Positions 1 to 7,722 of a DNA stretch of 64,000 nt are shown piece by piece; position 1 is the stretch's first letter, and each line of letters begins with the position of its first letter. The notes below the pieces were generated by a model. It was given only the letters and a program-made list of their open reading frames with translations, did not search any database and was not told the DNA's origin. A program made the position numbers and the translations under genes. The stretch is from HK-STAS-PATE-36 sp964565615 (GTDB lineage: Bacteria > Patescibacteriota > Saccharimonadia > Saccharimonadales > JAGQNJ01). The DNA lies in contig CAZMFO010000001.1 of NCBI GenBank assembly GCA_964565615.1, positions 1-64,000 of the forward strand. Direction: 5' to 3'.

Positions 1-98
1 ATTTCCCTATGAGGACACTGAAAGACGATCAGTTTGATAGGCGCAAGGTGAAAGTGTAGTAATGCATTGAGCCGAAGCGTACTAACAGTCCCATTGAC
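1..98 (+). rRNA. 23S ribosomal RNA, 3' end (partial)
   Basis: The first ~100 bases match the conserved terminal part of bacterial 23S rRNA, including the GATAGGC...GGTGAAAGTGTAGTAATGCATTGAGCCGAAGCGTACTAA run just before the 3' end. The gene starts outside the window. The exact 3' end is estimated from the conserved tail and could shift by several bases. An open frame that runs through it into the spacer is not a gene. Confidence 0.93.
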
Positions 99-355
99 TT
101 TTTATGAACTAAAGCCACAATCAATGTTAATCTTTATTAACAGAGGTGTGACTTTAGAAAATATGGACATTTGGCTAGTTATTGGTGTGTATCATACAAC
201 ATATACACATCCGTGTTTGTTAACAATCTATCCGTGCATAATGGTTATCGACCTTTTTGAGTCAAAAGAGAAAAGAGCAGGACTGGTTCGCGTAAGCGAA
301 TTCGGATTTATTCCAAAAAGTCCGATGAGAAAAACCGCAGGTTTGTCTCATAAGG
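99..355 (+). other. 23S-5S internal transcribed spacer
   Basis: About 257 nt lie between the 23S end and 5S. No tRNA is visible. It contains a small stem with a GTAA tetraloop (TTCGC/GCGAA near 287-300) and a TCGGA/TCCGA dyad just after it, probably processing structures. Spacers between 23S and 5S in fast-growing model bacteria are usually shorter, so this is on the long side. Confidence 0.7.
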
Positions 356-471
356 GTCGGTGCCCATAGCGAGAGGGAAACACCTGTTCCCATGCCGAAC
401 ACAGCAGTTAAGCCTCTCTGCGGTTACAATACTTGGGTCATCAAGCCCTGGGAAAATAGCACGGTGCCGAA
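356..471 (+). rRNA. 5S ribosomal RNA
   Basis: The conserved 5S core is readable: GGGAAACACCTGTTCCCATGCCGAACACAG followed by AGTTAAGC. The two ends pair as helix I, TCGGTGCC at 357-364 with GGTGCCGA at 463-470, including two G-U pairs. Length is about 115 nt, normal for bacterial 5S. It is the last gene of the rRNA operon and is followed at once by a terminator hairpin. Confidence 0.93.
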
Positions 472-481
472 TTATAGAAAT

Positions 482-508
482 AACCACCCTTAAAGGGTGG
501 TTTTTCTT
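482..508 (+). terminator. Intrinsic terminator of the rRNA operon
   Basis: AACCACCCT (482-490) pairs with AGGGTGGTT (494-502) across a 3-nt loop and runs into a T-rich tail (501-509). This is a classical Rho-independent terminator about 10 nt after 5S. Confidence 0.9.
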
Positions 509-670
509 TATTATTTAGCGAGTTGTTTTACTAGTGCGAAAGGATAAGGGCTCCTGCAATTACTATTTATGGGGCGTTGTCATGATGCTAAATTATATAG
601 AGACCCTCCGAAAGGAGAGTTTTTATTTCTATAATCGCATTTCGGCGACGCACTTCGCTCGTCTGTTCGA

Positions 671-701
671 GATACTTTTTGTCGTAGCAACAAAAAGTAT
701 C
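671..701. repeat. Perfect 12-bp inverted repeat, 7-nt loop
   Basis: GATACTTTTTGT (671-682) and ACAAAAAGTATC (690-701) are exact reverse complements around CGTAGCA. The right arm is followed by a related AAAAAGTG. Similar short palindromes beside rRNA operons occur in several bacterial groups as dispersed intergenic repeats. There is no U-tract to make it a terminator. Confidence 0.8.
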
Positions 702-771
702 CAAAAAGTGCCACCCCGACTGTAAAACAAGAGCATCACTCACTTGTTACTAATCGGTTTCTGCAGAACTC

Positions 772-799
772 CCCAGCACCTTAGGCTTAAGGTGCTGGG
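772..799. repeat. Perfect 12-bp inverted repeat, 4-nt loop
   Basis: CCCAGCACCTTA (772-783) pairs exactly with TAAGGTGCTGGG (788-799) around GGCT. This is the most stable hairpin in the region. It lacks a U tail, so it is more likely part of a structured transcript or a repeat than an intrinsic terminator. Confidence 0.8.
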
Positions 800-967
800 T
801 CAGACATCCTTGAAACGCGATATAGCATCTGCCTTCACTCCTTCTGTTTCATAGAGGGGATTTCATCAGGAACTCCCAGAGACATAGGAGGGAGCGATAT
901 GTCGGTATCCTAGATCAGAAGGTTGTTATAGGAATCGCGGTTGGATAATTTTGGTATTATATAGTCT

Positions 968-1420
968 ATGGGCAAACTTTATGATTTTATTTTTGGTAAA
1001 CCAAGAAAAGACCAGTTAATGGAAGTAGGGGCAAAAAAAGAAGGTGTATTTCCTGACGAGCCGGGCTGGTTTGTATTCCTAAGGAGAAAATTGGTTGCAA
1101 TTATATTTGTTATAGCACTTATTATTGCGGTAGTATTGCGATTTCTCTATCACGATACGGTATTTACTAGCCAAGAGGGTGTACAGGGGATCATATTGCT
1201 CATTGTTCAGCCAATAGTTGCACCCCTTTTCTTATTAATATTTGCAAGCGTAACTCTATGGAGAAAGTACCGATATCGCAATAAGCTAACTGGTGAGGAT
1301 CGTGTTGCATACGATCAATCAGTCTGGGCTCATGTTATGGATATTGCAATGATTGTGGTTTTGGTCTTGGTCGTATTGTTCGCTGTAGCGCTAATAAGTT
1401 ATCCGTTCTTAGACATATAA
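968..1420 (+). CDS. Small membrane protein of unknown function
   Basis: The protein has 150 aa. A charged N-terminal cytoplasmic part (about 1-38) is followed by three hydrophobic segments, at about 42-62, 76-98 and 125-147, so it is an integral inner-membrane protein. No known domain, catalytic motif or cysteine pattern is recognised. The start is supported by a TATTAT -10 box at 955-960, only 7 nt upstream of the ATG, with no Shine-Dalgarno, suggesting a leaderless mRNA. The function cannot be inferred from the neighbours, which are accessory genes. Confidence 0.7.
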   Translation: MGKLYDFIFGKPRKDQLMEVGAKKEGVFPDEPGWFVFLRRKLVAIIFVIALIIAVVLRFLYHDTVFTSQEGVQGIILLIVQPIVAPLFLLIFASVTLWRKYRYRNKLTGEDRVAYDQSVWAHVMDIAMIVVLVLVVLFAVALISYPFLDI

Positions 1421-1492
1421 AAAATAAACTTAGGAGTAGGTGTTGTTAAAAATACGGTGAAATGGTTCTTGAAACCATTCAGAATGGGGGTT

Positions 1493-1873
1493 ATGAAGTT
1501 TACGAATATATTATTGTGGGTTCAAGAGAATAAATTATCAGAGAAGTTTTATAAAAAGCTCGGGTTTGAAGTTTTAGTATCAACGGATGCATATTCTGAA
1601 ATACAGCTCGGGGAGTTCAGGATAACACTTGTAAATATGCGAGATGAAGATGAGTTTAATGGGGATTCTCTATCGGGCATCAAGGGTAAGGGGATGTATA
1701 TTTACATTAAAGTAGATGATGTTGATGCCGAATATAATCGTCAGGAAAAAATTGGGCTAAAACCTGCCACAAAACCTCGTAACTGGGAGTGGGGAAACAG
1801 AGAGTTTATCTTAAAAGACCCTGATGGATATAAGCTGTGTTTTTGGCAAGTATTTGAGGCTGTTGTAACTTAG
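1493..1873 (+). CDS. VOC (glyoxalase/bleomycin-resistance) family protein
   Basis: Reading from ATG 1493, the 126-aa protein starts with the typical VOC opening beta strand (MKFTNILLWV). It then has the EKFYKKLGFEV helix-strand element and the C-terminal FILKDPDGYKLCFWQ signature, where an aspartate-proline-aspartate-glycine turn precedes the last metal-site strand. The fold suits metal-dependent small-molecule enzymes or binding proteins; the substrate is not predictable. An in-frame ATG at 1457 would add 12 residues outside the fold. The G-run just before 1493 makes the shorter start more likely. Confidence 0.8.
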   Translation: MKFTNILLWVQENKLSEKFYKKLGFEVLVSTDAYSEIQLGEFRITLVNMRDEDEFNGDSLSGIKGKGMYIYIKVDDVDAEYNRQEKIGLKPATKPRNWEWGNREFILKDPDGYKLCFWQVFEAVVT

Positions 1874-1914
1874 AATTATTCGGGGTATTTAATAAATATT
1901 GTTATAGTATAAGC

Positions 1915-2964
1915 ATGACTAGCAAGAAGCACAGACCTTTAAAGAACTTAAAAGCGGGCAAGAAACACTTACTTGTAGTGCTTTTGATAGCAATAATTGG
2001 CGTAGCCTTACTTGTAGCTACTAGGGCATCTAGCTTTTCAGTCTCTTTAGAGCCCGAAAACGGCAGTAAATCGCCTATTGTTCGCACTGTTGATGATGGT
2101 ACTGCAAGCGGAGGTAGGGCGGTCCAGTTTGCTGGCACCCCCCCACCCGGAGGAGGTCAAGAGTGTGCTGATCTAACTAATTTAAAGTTTTGCGAAGACT
2201 TTGATGGGGTAGCTGGGAGCTATCCTAACAGTGCAAATTTTGGTGTTGTAGATAATGAGTCAAACTGGGGGGTCCAGTGTTTTAAAAAGAACCCAAACAA
2301 TGTTTCGTTAGATGGTCAGGGTAACCTAAAGCTAACCTTAATTAATACGGGGACCTTTCAGTGTACTAATAATTGGGATCCTTCTAGGGGCAGTGCATCT
2401 AACATAACTAGTGGCTATGTTGATACCTATCGGGCTGGCGCAGATAATACATTTAAGTACGGTAAGTTTGAAATACGGGCTAAAACATCGTGCGCGGATA
2501 GTGTGTGGGGTGCCTTATGGTTGTCTACTGGCAGGAGTAACAATGGTGAAGTGAAATGGCCTAAGTTTGGTGAAATTGATATTTGGGAGCAGAATATGCA
2601 AGATCCTTGGCGTTTTGTTCAAACTGTATGGGTGCCGAAGATACCAGGTGAAACAAGGGGAGACAGTATGAAATCATACGTTGATTTACCCAAAAGTGGC
2701 CGACGATGGTGTGATGACTACCATGTTTACGGAGTAGATTGGAGGCGAGGATCAATAACTTACATAGTTGACGGTATTACAAGAAGGGTTTTTACTCCAT
2801 CTGACCTGCCATCAAATACAAGATGGCCGTTTGATGATACTAGCCAGAATATGCGACTTTTGCTCGATCTTCAATTAGGTAAGGCTGGTGAATGGATGGG
2901 GAAGCCTAACTTGTCTCAATTGCCAAGCTCTATGTATATTGACTATGTTAGAGTGTATAACTAG
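1915..2964 (+). CDS. Membrane-anchored GH16 family glycoside hydrolase
   Basis: The protein has 349 aa. A basic N-terminus and one transmembrane segment (about 20-38) would place the rest outside the cell. Residues ~42-75 (SLEPENG ... DGTASGG.AVQF) resemble the first strands of a CBM6/35-type carbohydrate-binding module, apparently truncated. A proline/glycine linker follows, then a GH16 concanavalin-like domain. The catalytic signature GEIDIWE (about 222-228) supplies nucleophile, helper aspartate and acid/base. The C-terminus MYIDYVRVYN is typical for the family. GH16 enzymes cut beta-1,3/1,4-glucans or galactans; the exact substrate is open. TATAGT at 1903-1908 lies 6 nt before the ATG. 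Confidence 0.85.
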   Translation: MTSKKHRPLKNLKAGKKHLLVVLLIAIIGVALLVATRASSFSVSLEPENGSKSPIVRTVDDGTASGGRAVQFAGTPPPGGGQECADLTNLKFCEDFDGVAGSYPNSANFGVVDNESNWGVQCFKKNPNNVSLDGQGNLKLTLINTGTFQCTNNWDPSRGSASNITSGYVDTYRAGADNTFKYGKFEIRAKTSCADSVWGALWLSTGRSNNGEVKWPKFGEIDIWEQNMQDPWRFVQTVWVPKIPGETRGDSMKSYVDLPKSGRRWCDDYHVYGVDWRRGSITYIVDGITRRVFTPSDLPSNTRWPFDDTSQNMRLLLDLQLGKAGEWMGKPNLSQLPSSMYIDYVRVYN

Positions 2965-2973
2965 AAAATGTTA

Positions 2974-3002
2974 TTGACATTAGTTAAATGAAGTGATATC
3001 AT
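2974..3002 (+). promoter_or_regulatory. Promoter of the KGG stress-protein gene
   Basis: TTGACA (2974-2979), a 17-bp spacer and TATCAT (2997-3002) make one of the best sigma-70 type promoters in the window. The start point would be near 3009, leaving a ~100-nt leader with a CCCAT/ATGGG hairpin before the AGGAGG ribosome site. Confidence 0.8.
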
Positions 3003-3111
3003 AAGCATATTCGAGAGGAATGAGGGTCCCATCTATTGTATGGGGCTATTTGTTTCTTTAGGGTAAAACGGTGGGAGATGTTAATAATTATCAAAATAGG
3101 AGGTCATAAAT

Positions 3112-3306
3112 ATGGCTGGAACAAAAGCTGGTGGCAAGGCTGCTGCAACAACAAATAAAGCTAAGTACGGTGCTGATTTTTACGCAAAAATTGGTGCTGT
3201 TGGTGGTAAGAAGGGTCGCACAGGTGGCTTTTTTGCTAACCGAGAGCTTGCTAGAATTGCTGGAGCAAAAGGTGGACGCATTAGTCGTCGTACAAAAAAA
3301 GCCTAG
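3112..3306 (+). CDS. KGG-repeat stress-type protein
   Basis: The product is a 64-aa, very basic, glycine-rich protein with glycine-glycine-lysine/arginine motifs (VGGKKGRTGGFF...AKGGRISRR), as in the KGG or con-10 general-stress family. Members are small, mostly disordered proteins induced by stress; their biochemical role is unclear. A strong AGGAGG Shine-Dalgarno sits 9 nt upstream of the ATG and a near-consensus promoter lies 110 bp upstream. A terminator follows, so it is probably a highly expressed single-gene unit. Confidence 0.8.
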   Translation: MAGTKAGGKAAATTNKAKYGADFYAKIGAVGGKKGRTGGFFANRELARIAGAKGGRISRRTKKA

Positions 3307-3325
3307 TTAGTAACCATAAATCGAG

Positions 3326-3359
3326 AATCACCTACCATTTGGGTAGGTGATTTAATTTT
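3326..3359 (+). terminator. Intrinsic terminator after the KGG gene
   Basis: AATCACCTACC (3326-3336) pairs perfectly with GGTAGGTGATT (3342-3352) over a 5-nt loop and is followed by TAATTTT. It may also serve the convergent minus-strand gene, since the reverse strand also has an A/T-rich flank. Confidence 0.9.
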
Positions 3360-3852
3360 GTGGTGATTTTTTTAGTGTTCTGTATGGTCTACAAAACCTC
3401 GTCTCTGAAACTATCCAACTGTTGTGGCAGTTGTAGCAGTAGTAGGTTTTTTTATCTTCTTGGATACCGACAGAATGACACTTGGGGCAAGTACTTCGCA
3501 GGTGGAGCCAGTCTCGGTATGTATCAAGACAGTTTTGAATATGGTTGTTATTGATTTGAATATCGTAATCCGAAGCTATTTGGTTGGCTTTTGCCCAAGC
3601 TTGCATCTCCATCTCTATGAGTTCAATATCGTGCCCATAGTGTTGATGGTCGGATAGTGCGTGACCAACCTCGTGTAGTAGAGTCCACTGTCCGTGAGGT
3701 TTACTGATTGCAAAAGAGTTGTAAAAGATGCTTTTATTTTGTGGCGACCACCAAAATCGATCGCTCAAAATAAAGCTGATAGTAGGAAAATCAGAAGATA
3801 ATTGATTGACAAGGTTAGTTGTGCTCATTCTTCGCCATTTTGTAACAACCAT
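3352..3852 (-). CDS. HExxH metallopeptidase-like protein with zinc ribbon
   Basis: The protein has 166 aa. An HExGH zinc-binding motif (LLHEVGHALSDHQH, about 59-72) is followed by a glutamate-rich helix, as in the ImmA/IrrE-type M78 or related small gluzincins. The C-terminal part has two CxxC pairs (CPKC and CYNC, about 121-142), a zinc ribbon. It probably acts in the cytoplasm, since no signal peptide is seen. The gene overlaps the end of the upstream kinase by 38 bp from ATG 3852 (GGTGAT before it), or by 14 bp from ATG 3828. Cleavage target and partner are unknown. Confidence 0.7.
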   Translation of the reverse strand: MVVTKWRRMSTTNLVNQLSSDFPTISFILSDRFWWSPQNKSIFYNSFAISKPHGQWTLLHEVGHALSDHQHYGHDIELIEMEMQAWAKANQIASDYDIQINNNHIQNCLDTYRDWLHLRSTCPKCHSVGIQEDKKTYYCYNCHNSWIVSETRFCRPYRTLKKSPQN

Positions 3853-4624
3853 ATATCACCGCTTCTTCAGGCCTCTTTGCGCGAACGAGCTTAGGGGTAG
3901 GCGTAAGAGGAGTGCTCATCTTTTTTAATGCTTGAAGTAGGGGTGCTTTGTATTTATTAAAATGAGATCCAACGCTCCCACCAAAGATTATTACTTCTGG
4001 CTGGATTGTAGCAATAAGGCTATTTATTCCGATTGCAAAACGAAAACTGATGTCCTTCCATATCTTTCGATCATTAATGTCTTTAGCTAGTTTATTGTAC
4101 TTTTGCTTAATGGCACGCCCCGATGCTATGTCTTCCCAAGAAGTTAATCTATCACCATACTGAACAAGCATTTGTCCCGCTTCGCTATCTTGTAAGTCAC
4201 GATCAATAATACCGTTTGTGATAATTCCAGAGCCAATTCCAGTACTTATTGTTAAATATAACACACGCTTATAATCATCTTTGATATTTATTGCTTCGTA
4301 TAGGCCCGCTAGGTTGGCATCATTTTCTAATACAATTGGGCAATCAATAAATTGTTTTAGGTCTTGCTTTATTTTTACATTTTCCCAGCTTAGGTTGCCG
4401 AACGCTAAGCCTATGCCCTTATTGCGATCAATTTTACCCGGAAGGGCTATACAAGCTTGAGAAAAATTATATTCTTGAAGACGGTCAATAGTAGCTCGAA
4501 GGACTCCAATAAAACGAGGATATTCTTTAGGGGTTTTGAACTTTATAGAGGTTTTTATTTCGCCCCTGTGAGTAAAAACCGCAACTAATGTTTTTGTTCC
4601 ACCAACATCAATCGCTAAAAACAT
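3815..4624 (-). CDS. ROK family sugar kinase (glucokinase-like)
   Basis: The protein has 269 aa. ATP-site motif DVGGTKT lies at the N-terminus, followed by ENDANLAGLYE, the STGIGSG phosphate loop and IFGGSVG for adenosine binding. ROK kinases phosphorylate glucose, ManNAc or similar sugars. The usual zinc-binding CxCGxxGC motif is absent, and the matching histidine of the (E)xGH motif is replaced by glutamine (SEAGQML), a consistent loss of the structural zinc site. Substrate is uncertain. It is transcribed away from the S1-protein gene and overlaps the downstream metallopeptidase-like gene. Confidence 0.82.
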   Translation of the reverse strand: MFLAIDVGGTKTLVAVFTHRGEIKTSIKFKTPKEYPRFIGVLRATIDRLQEYNFSQACIALPGKIDRNKGIGLAFGNLSWENVKIKQDLKQFIDCPIVLENDANLAGLYEAINIKDDYKRVLYLTISTGIGSGIITNGIIDRDLQDSEAGQMLVQYGDRLTSWEDIASGRAIKQKYNKLAKDINDRKIWKDISFRFAIGINSLIATIQPEVIIFGGSVGSHFNKYKAPLLQALKKMSTPLTPTPKLVRAKRPEEAVIYGCYKMAKNEHN

Positions 4625-4700
4625 AGTTACTTAGCCCCCTTATTTACCTTTATAGAGATAGTTTAGCACAGATTGTATGGAAGTGTTTAGATAAAAACAC

Positions 4701-4729
4701 TTTACTTAAGGGCGTTTAACAGATATAAT
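4701..4729 (+). promoter_or_regulatory. Promoter of the S1-repeat protein gene
   Basis: TTTACT (4701-4706), 17-bp spacer, TATAAT (4724-4729). An AAGTGTTT/AAACACTT dyad (4681-4702) abuts the -35 box. The predicted leader is ~80 nt and ends with AGGAGG at 4801-4806. Confidence 0.7.
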
Positions 4730-4815
4730 CATAAGTAATCTTCTGGGGCTTGCTTGAGGTGCTTGCCAGACAGGGCAGAATCCAGCAGAAATATATTTTA
4801 AGGAGGTTTTTAGAC

Positions 4816-5880
4816 ATGTCTAAAACCATAACAATGGATGAACTTTTAGAGTCATCAACAATTAAACAATTAAAAGTCGGTGATGTTGTAGAGGGCACAG
4901 TAATCGATATAAAAAAGCAAGAAGCTTGGATTGATCTGGGTGCAAACGGGATAGGTGTCGTACATCGTCGCGAGATTAGCGGAGCCCAGTCACTTGAAGT
5001 GGGCAGTAAAGTTACGGTTAGCGTTTTAGAATCTGAACTAGACGAGGGCTGTGTTTTGTTGAGTATGCGTCGGGCGGCAAAAGATCGTGGTTGGGATGAA
5101 TTAAAACGACTTCAGGACGAGCAAGAGATAGTTGATGTTTATCCTTATGACGCAAATCGTGGCGGTTTGCTGGTTGAGCTAGAGGGTATCAGAGGGTTTT
5201 TGCCGGTTAGTCAGCTGGCCGCAGGCCACTATCCGCGTGTTTCTGGTGCCGATAAAGACGAGATATTACAAAAACTTAACTCGCTGAAAGATAAGCCAAT
5301 TAGGGTTCGGGTTTTGGATGCTAGCAAAAAGGATAACAAATTGATAGTTTCCGAGAAAGAGGCTGTTAGAGATGAACTACAAGATAGATTCTCCAAGCTA
5401 AAAGTAGGAGATTCGGTAGAGGGGGTTATTACGGGAGTAATTGATTTTGGAGCATTCGTTAATGTTAATGGTATTGAAGGACTAATACATATTTCGGAAA
5501 TATCTTGGGAAAGAGTAGAAAATCCAAAAGATTATGTTAAGGTTGGTCAGGCGGTTAAGGCCAAGATTATTGGTATTGATAAAGACAGATTAAGCCTAAG
5601 TGTTAAGCAGATGACCGAAGATCCTTGGCTTCAACAGGTTAAGACATTTAAAAAAGACGATATAGTTGAAGGGAAGATTACCCGTATTACGCCTTTCGGT
5701 GCATTCGTACAATTGAGTTCAGCAGTTGAGGCGCTTGTTCATGTTTCTGAAATGGGCGATGACGACAGCATAGACCCAGAGAAGTTGTTTCAGCTTAATG
5801 AAACAAAGAAGTTTACGGTGATTGATATAGATATTGAGGGGCGAAAAATTGGTCTCAGTCTAAAAGACGGTAAAAAATAA
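4816..5880 (+). CDS. rpsA: Ribosomal protein S1-like, four S1 RNA-binding domains
   Basis: The protein has 354 aa. Four S1/OB-fold repeats begin near residues 20, 105, 195 and 280, each with the VGD.VEG.V... pattern; repeats 3 and 4 have the full (F)GAFV...(G)L(I/V)H(I/V)SE(I/M) signature. The protein binds mRNA at the 30S subunit. It is shorter than the six-repeat proteobacterial S1 and similar to Gram-positive four-repeat forms. An upstream in-frame ATG at 4750 exists, but AGGAGG at 4801-4806 clearly sets the start at 4816. It lies 42 bp upstream of infB, in the slot where nusA is often found. Confidence 0.88.
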   Translation: MSKTITMDELLESSTIKQLKVGDVVEGTVIDIKKQEAWIDLGANGIGVVHRREISGAQSLEVGSKVTVSVLESELDEGCVLLSMRRAAKDRGWDELKRLQDEQEIVDVYPYDANRGGLLVELEGIRGFLPVSQLAAGHYPRVSGADKDEILQKLNSLKDKPIRVRVLDASKKDNKLIVSEKEAVRDELQDRFSKLKVGDSVEGVITGVIDFGAFVNVNGIEGLIHISEISWERVENPKDYVKVGQAVKAKIIGIDKDRLSLSVKQMTEDPWLQQVKTFKKDDIVEGKITRITPFGAFVQLSSAVEALVHVSEMGDDDSIDPEKLFQLNETKKFTVIDIDIEGRKIGLSLKDGKK

Positions 5881-5922
5881 CCTAACAGCAAGTATGTAAT
5901 TAATCAGAAGAAAGGAGCCAAT

Positions 5923-7692
5923 ATGTCACGAGCAACTATAGAAATAGATGATTTGATAACTGTTGGCGACCTTGCAGAAAAGCTGATGATCCCAGTAGCT
6001 AAGCTGATTGGTGAGCTAATGAAGAATGGGATTATGGTGACAGTTAACGAGCGTATTGATTTTGATACTGCCATAATAATTGCCGAAGAACTTAAGTTGC
6101 CAGATGTTGATTTTGTTAAAAAACAATCTAGTCAAGATGCCACGCCCATCAAAAGACAACATAAAGTAACCGAAAAAGCCGTCACACGGCCACCAGTAGT
6201 AGCGGTAATGGGGCATGTTGATCATGGTAAGACATCTCTTTTGGACGCCATTCGTAATGCAGAGGTTGTCAAACAAGAAGCAGGCGGTATAACTCAACAT
6301 ATATCGGCCTATCAAATTACTCATAATAGTCGAAAGATAACATTTTTGGATACGCCCGGTCACGAAGCGTTTGCGGCCATTAGAGAACACGGTGCTCAAT
6401 TAACTGATCTGGCGATTATTGTTGTGGCTGCCGATGATGGAATAAAGCCCCAAACACTTGAGGCGATTCGTTTTGCGCAAAAGGCAAATGTAAAAATGCT
6501 TTTCGTGATCAATAAAGTAGACAAAACAGAGGCCAACATAGATCGTGTTAAGCAACAGTTGGCCGAGCAAAATATCATACCAGAGGATTGGGGTGGCGAC
6601 GCTATAGTTTCTCTGGTTTCTGCTAAGACTGGGCAGGGTATTAACGAATTATTGGATATGGTATTGTTGGTTGCCGATGTAGAGGAGCTTAAGGCAGATG
6701 TTGATGTACCCGCTAAGGGGTTAATTATTGAGTCGCATATGGAAAAGGGTAGGGGTCCGGTAGCTATAGCTTTAGTTGAGACTGGAACGCTTTATAACGG
6801 TTCGGTTGTTGTGGTTGGTACGACATACGGCAAAATTCGCAACCTAGAAACAACACTAGGAGTAGCGATAGAAGAAGCAGGTCCTTCAACTCCCGTAGTT
6901 TTAACGGGTTTTAGGGGACTGCCAGAATTTGGAGAGGAGTTTACGGTAGTAGCTAGCGAGAAGGAAGCCAAAAAATTAGCAGGATTACGGACTAGACAGA
7001 ACGAGGGTGGTCAAAAATCTAACATTACAACTAGTAGCCAACTTCTGCACATTATTAACAGAAATACGGAGCTCTCGGAGTTTAACATAATCGTTAAGGC
7101 TGATGTGCAGGGATCACTTACTTCTGTAGTGGATAGTCTAAAAACGCTTAATAATGAAGAAGTGGGCGTGAGGATTGTTGGGAGTGGCGTTGGGAACATC
7201 TTTGAAAATGATTTACAGTTAGCATTGACAAGTAATGCAGTTATTTATGGCTTTAATGTTGAGCTTTCTAATGGTCTTCGACAAATTGCTCTTCGTGATA
7301 AGGTGGATGTTCGGGTTTATAGAGTAATTTATGAATTGATTGATGATGTTAAGGCAGAACTTACAAAGCGATTATCTCCAGAGATTAAAGAGACGGAGAT
7401 GGGTCGTTTAATTGTCAAAGGCATCTTTAAGGTTACTAAGACAGATCTTATTGTTGGTGGTGAAGTTACTAAGGGTAAGCTAGTTACACCCAGTTTGGCG
7501 CGTATTCTTCGTGATGGAGAGGAGATCGCTAACGCTACGGTAGTTGGGTTAAAGCGTGGTCCTACAGAGGCTAAAGAGATTCAGGAGGGTGAAATGTGTG
7601 GTATTCAGCTCCAGACAAACTCAAAAATTGATATCCAAGAAGGTGATCGTATAGAGGTCTATACAAGAGAAGAGGTAACTCGTTCGCTCTAG
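5923..7692 (+). CDS. infB: Translation initiation factor IF-2
   Basis: The 589-aa GTPase delivers formyl-Met-tRNA to the 30S subunit. A short N-terminal IF2_N module (about 1-60) leads into the G domain: G1 GHVDHGKT, G2 GGITQHI, G3 DTPGH, G4 NKVD, G5 SAK. The beta-barrel domain and the C-terminal fMet-tRNA-binding domain, with GEMCGIQLQ near the end, follow. The long, variable N-terminal extension of E. coli IF-2 is missing, as is usual in small genomes. RBS AAAGGAG precedes the ATG. Confidence 0.97.
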   Translation: MSRATIEIDDLITVGDLAEKLMIPVAKLIGELMKNGIMVTVNERIDFDTAIIIAEELKLPDVDFVKKQSSQDATPIKRQHKVTEKAVTRPPVVAVMGHVDHGKTSLLDAIRNAEVVKQEAGGITQHISAYQITHNSRKITFLDTPGHEAFAAIREHGAQLTDLAIIVVAADDGIKPQTLEAIRFAQKANVKMLFVINKVDKTEANIDRVKQQLAEQNIIPEDWGGDAIVSLVSAKTGQGINELLDMVLLVADVEELKADVDVPAKGLIIESHMEKGRGPVAIALVETGTLYNGSVVVVGTTYGKIRNLETTLGVAIEEAGPSTPVVLTGFRGLPEFGEEFTVVASEKEAKKLAGLRTRQNEGGQKSNITTSSQLLHIINRNTELSEFNIIVKADVQGSLTSVVDSLKTLNNEEVGVRIVGSGVGNIFENDLQLALTSNAVIYGFNVELSNGLRQIALRDKVDVRVYRVIYELIDDVKAELTKRLSPEIKETEMGRLIVKGIFKVTKTDLIVGGEVTKGKLVTPSLARILRDGEEIANATVVGLKRGPTEAKEIQEGEMCGIQLQTNSKIDIQEGDRIEVYTREEVTRSL

Positions 7693-7722
7693 GTGGGATT
7701 AGGGGCAAGAAGGTGCTTTGCC

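Larger units (their letters stand above)
509..967. other. Gene-poor 459-bp region with structured repeats
   Basis: No convincing coding sequence is present. A frame at 534-725 has no RBS and is interrupted in sense by a strong inverted repeat. The region contains two perfect 12-bp inverted repeats (671-701 and 772-799). A possible long-range pairing joins AAACGCGAT (813-821) to ATCGCGGTT (934-942), one mismatch, which could close a ~130-nt RNA. I do not recognise RNase P RNA, tmRNA or 6S RNA here. The last part carries the promoter of the next gene. Confidence 0.5.

Noticed and set aside
67..369. Open frame of ~100 codons across the 23S end and spacer
   Set aside because: It lies in rRNA and its spacer, has no ribosome site and no protein-like composition.
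534..725. Open frame of 63 codons after the rRNA terminator
   Set aside because: Its second half is a perfect inverted repeat and it has no RBS; non-coding repeat DNA is the better explanation.
1457..1492. Longer start of the VOC gene
   Set aside because: The added residues lie before the first conserved strand; a G-run precedes the inner ATG at 1493.
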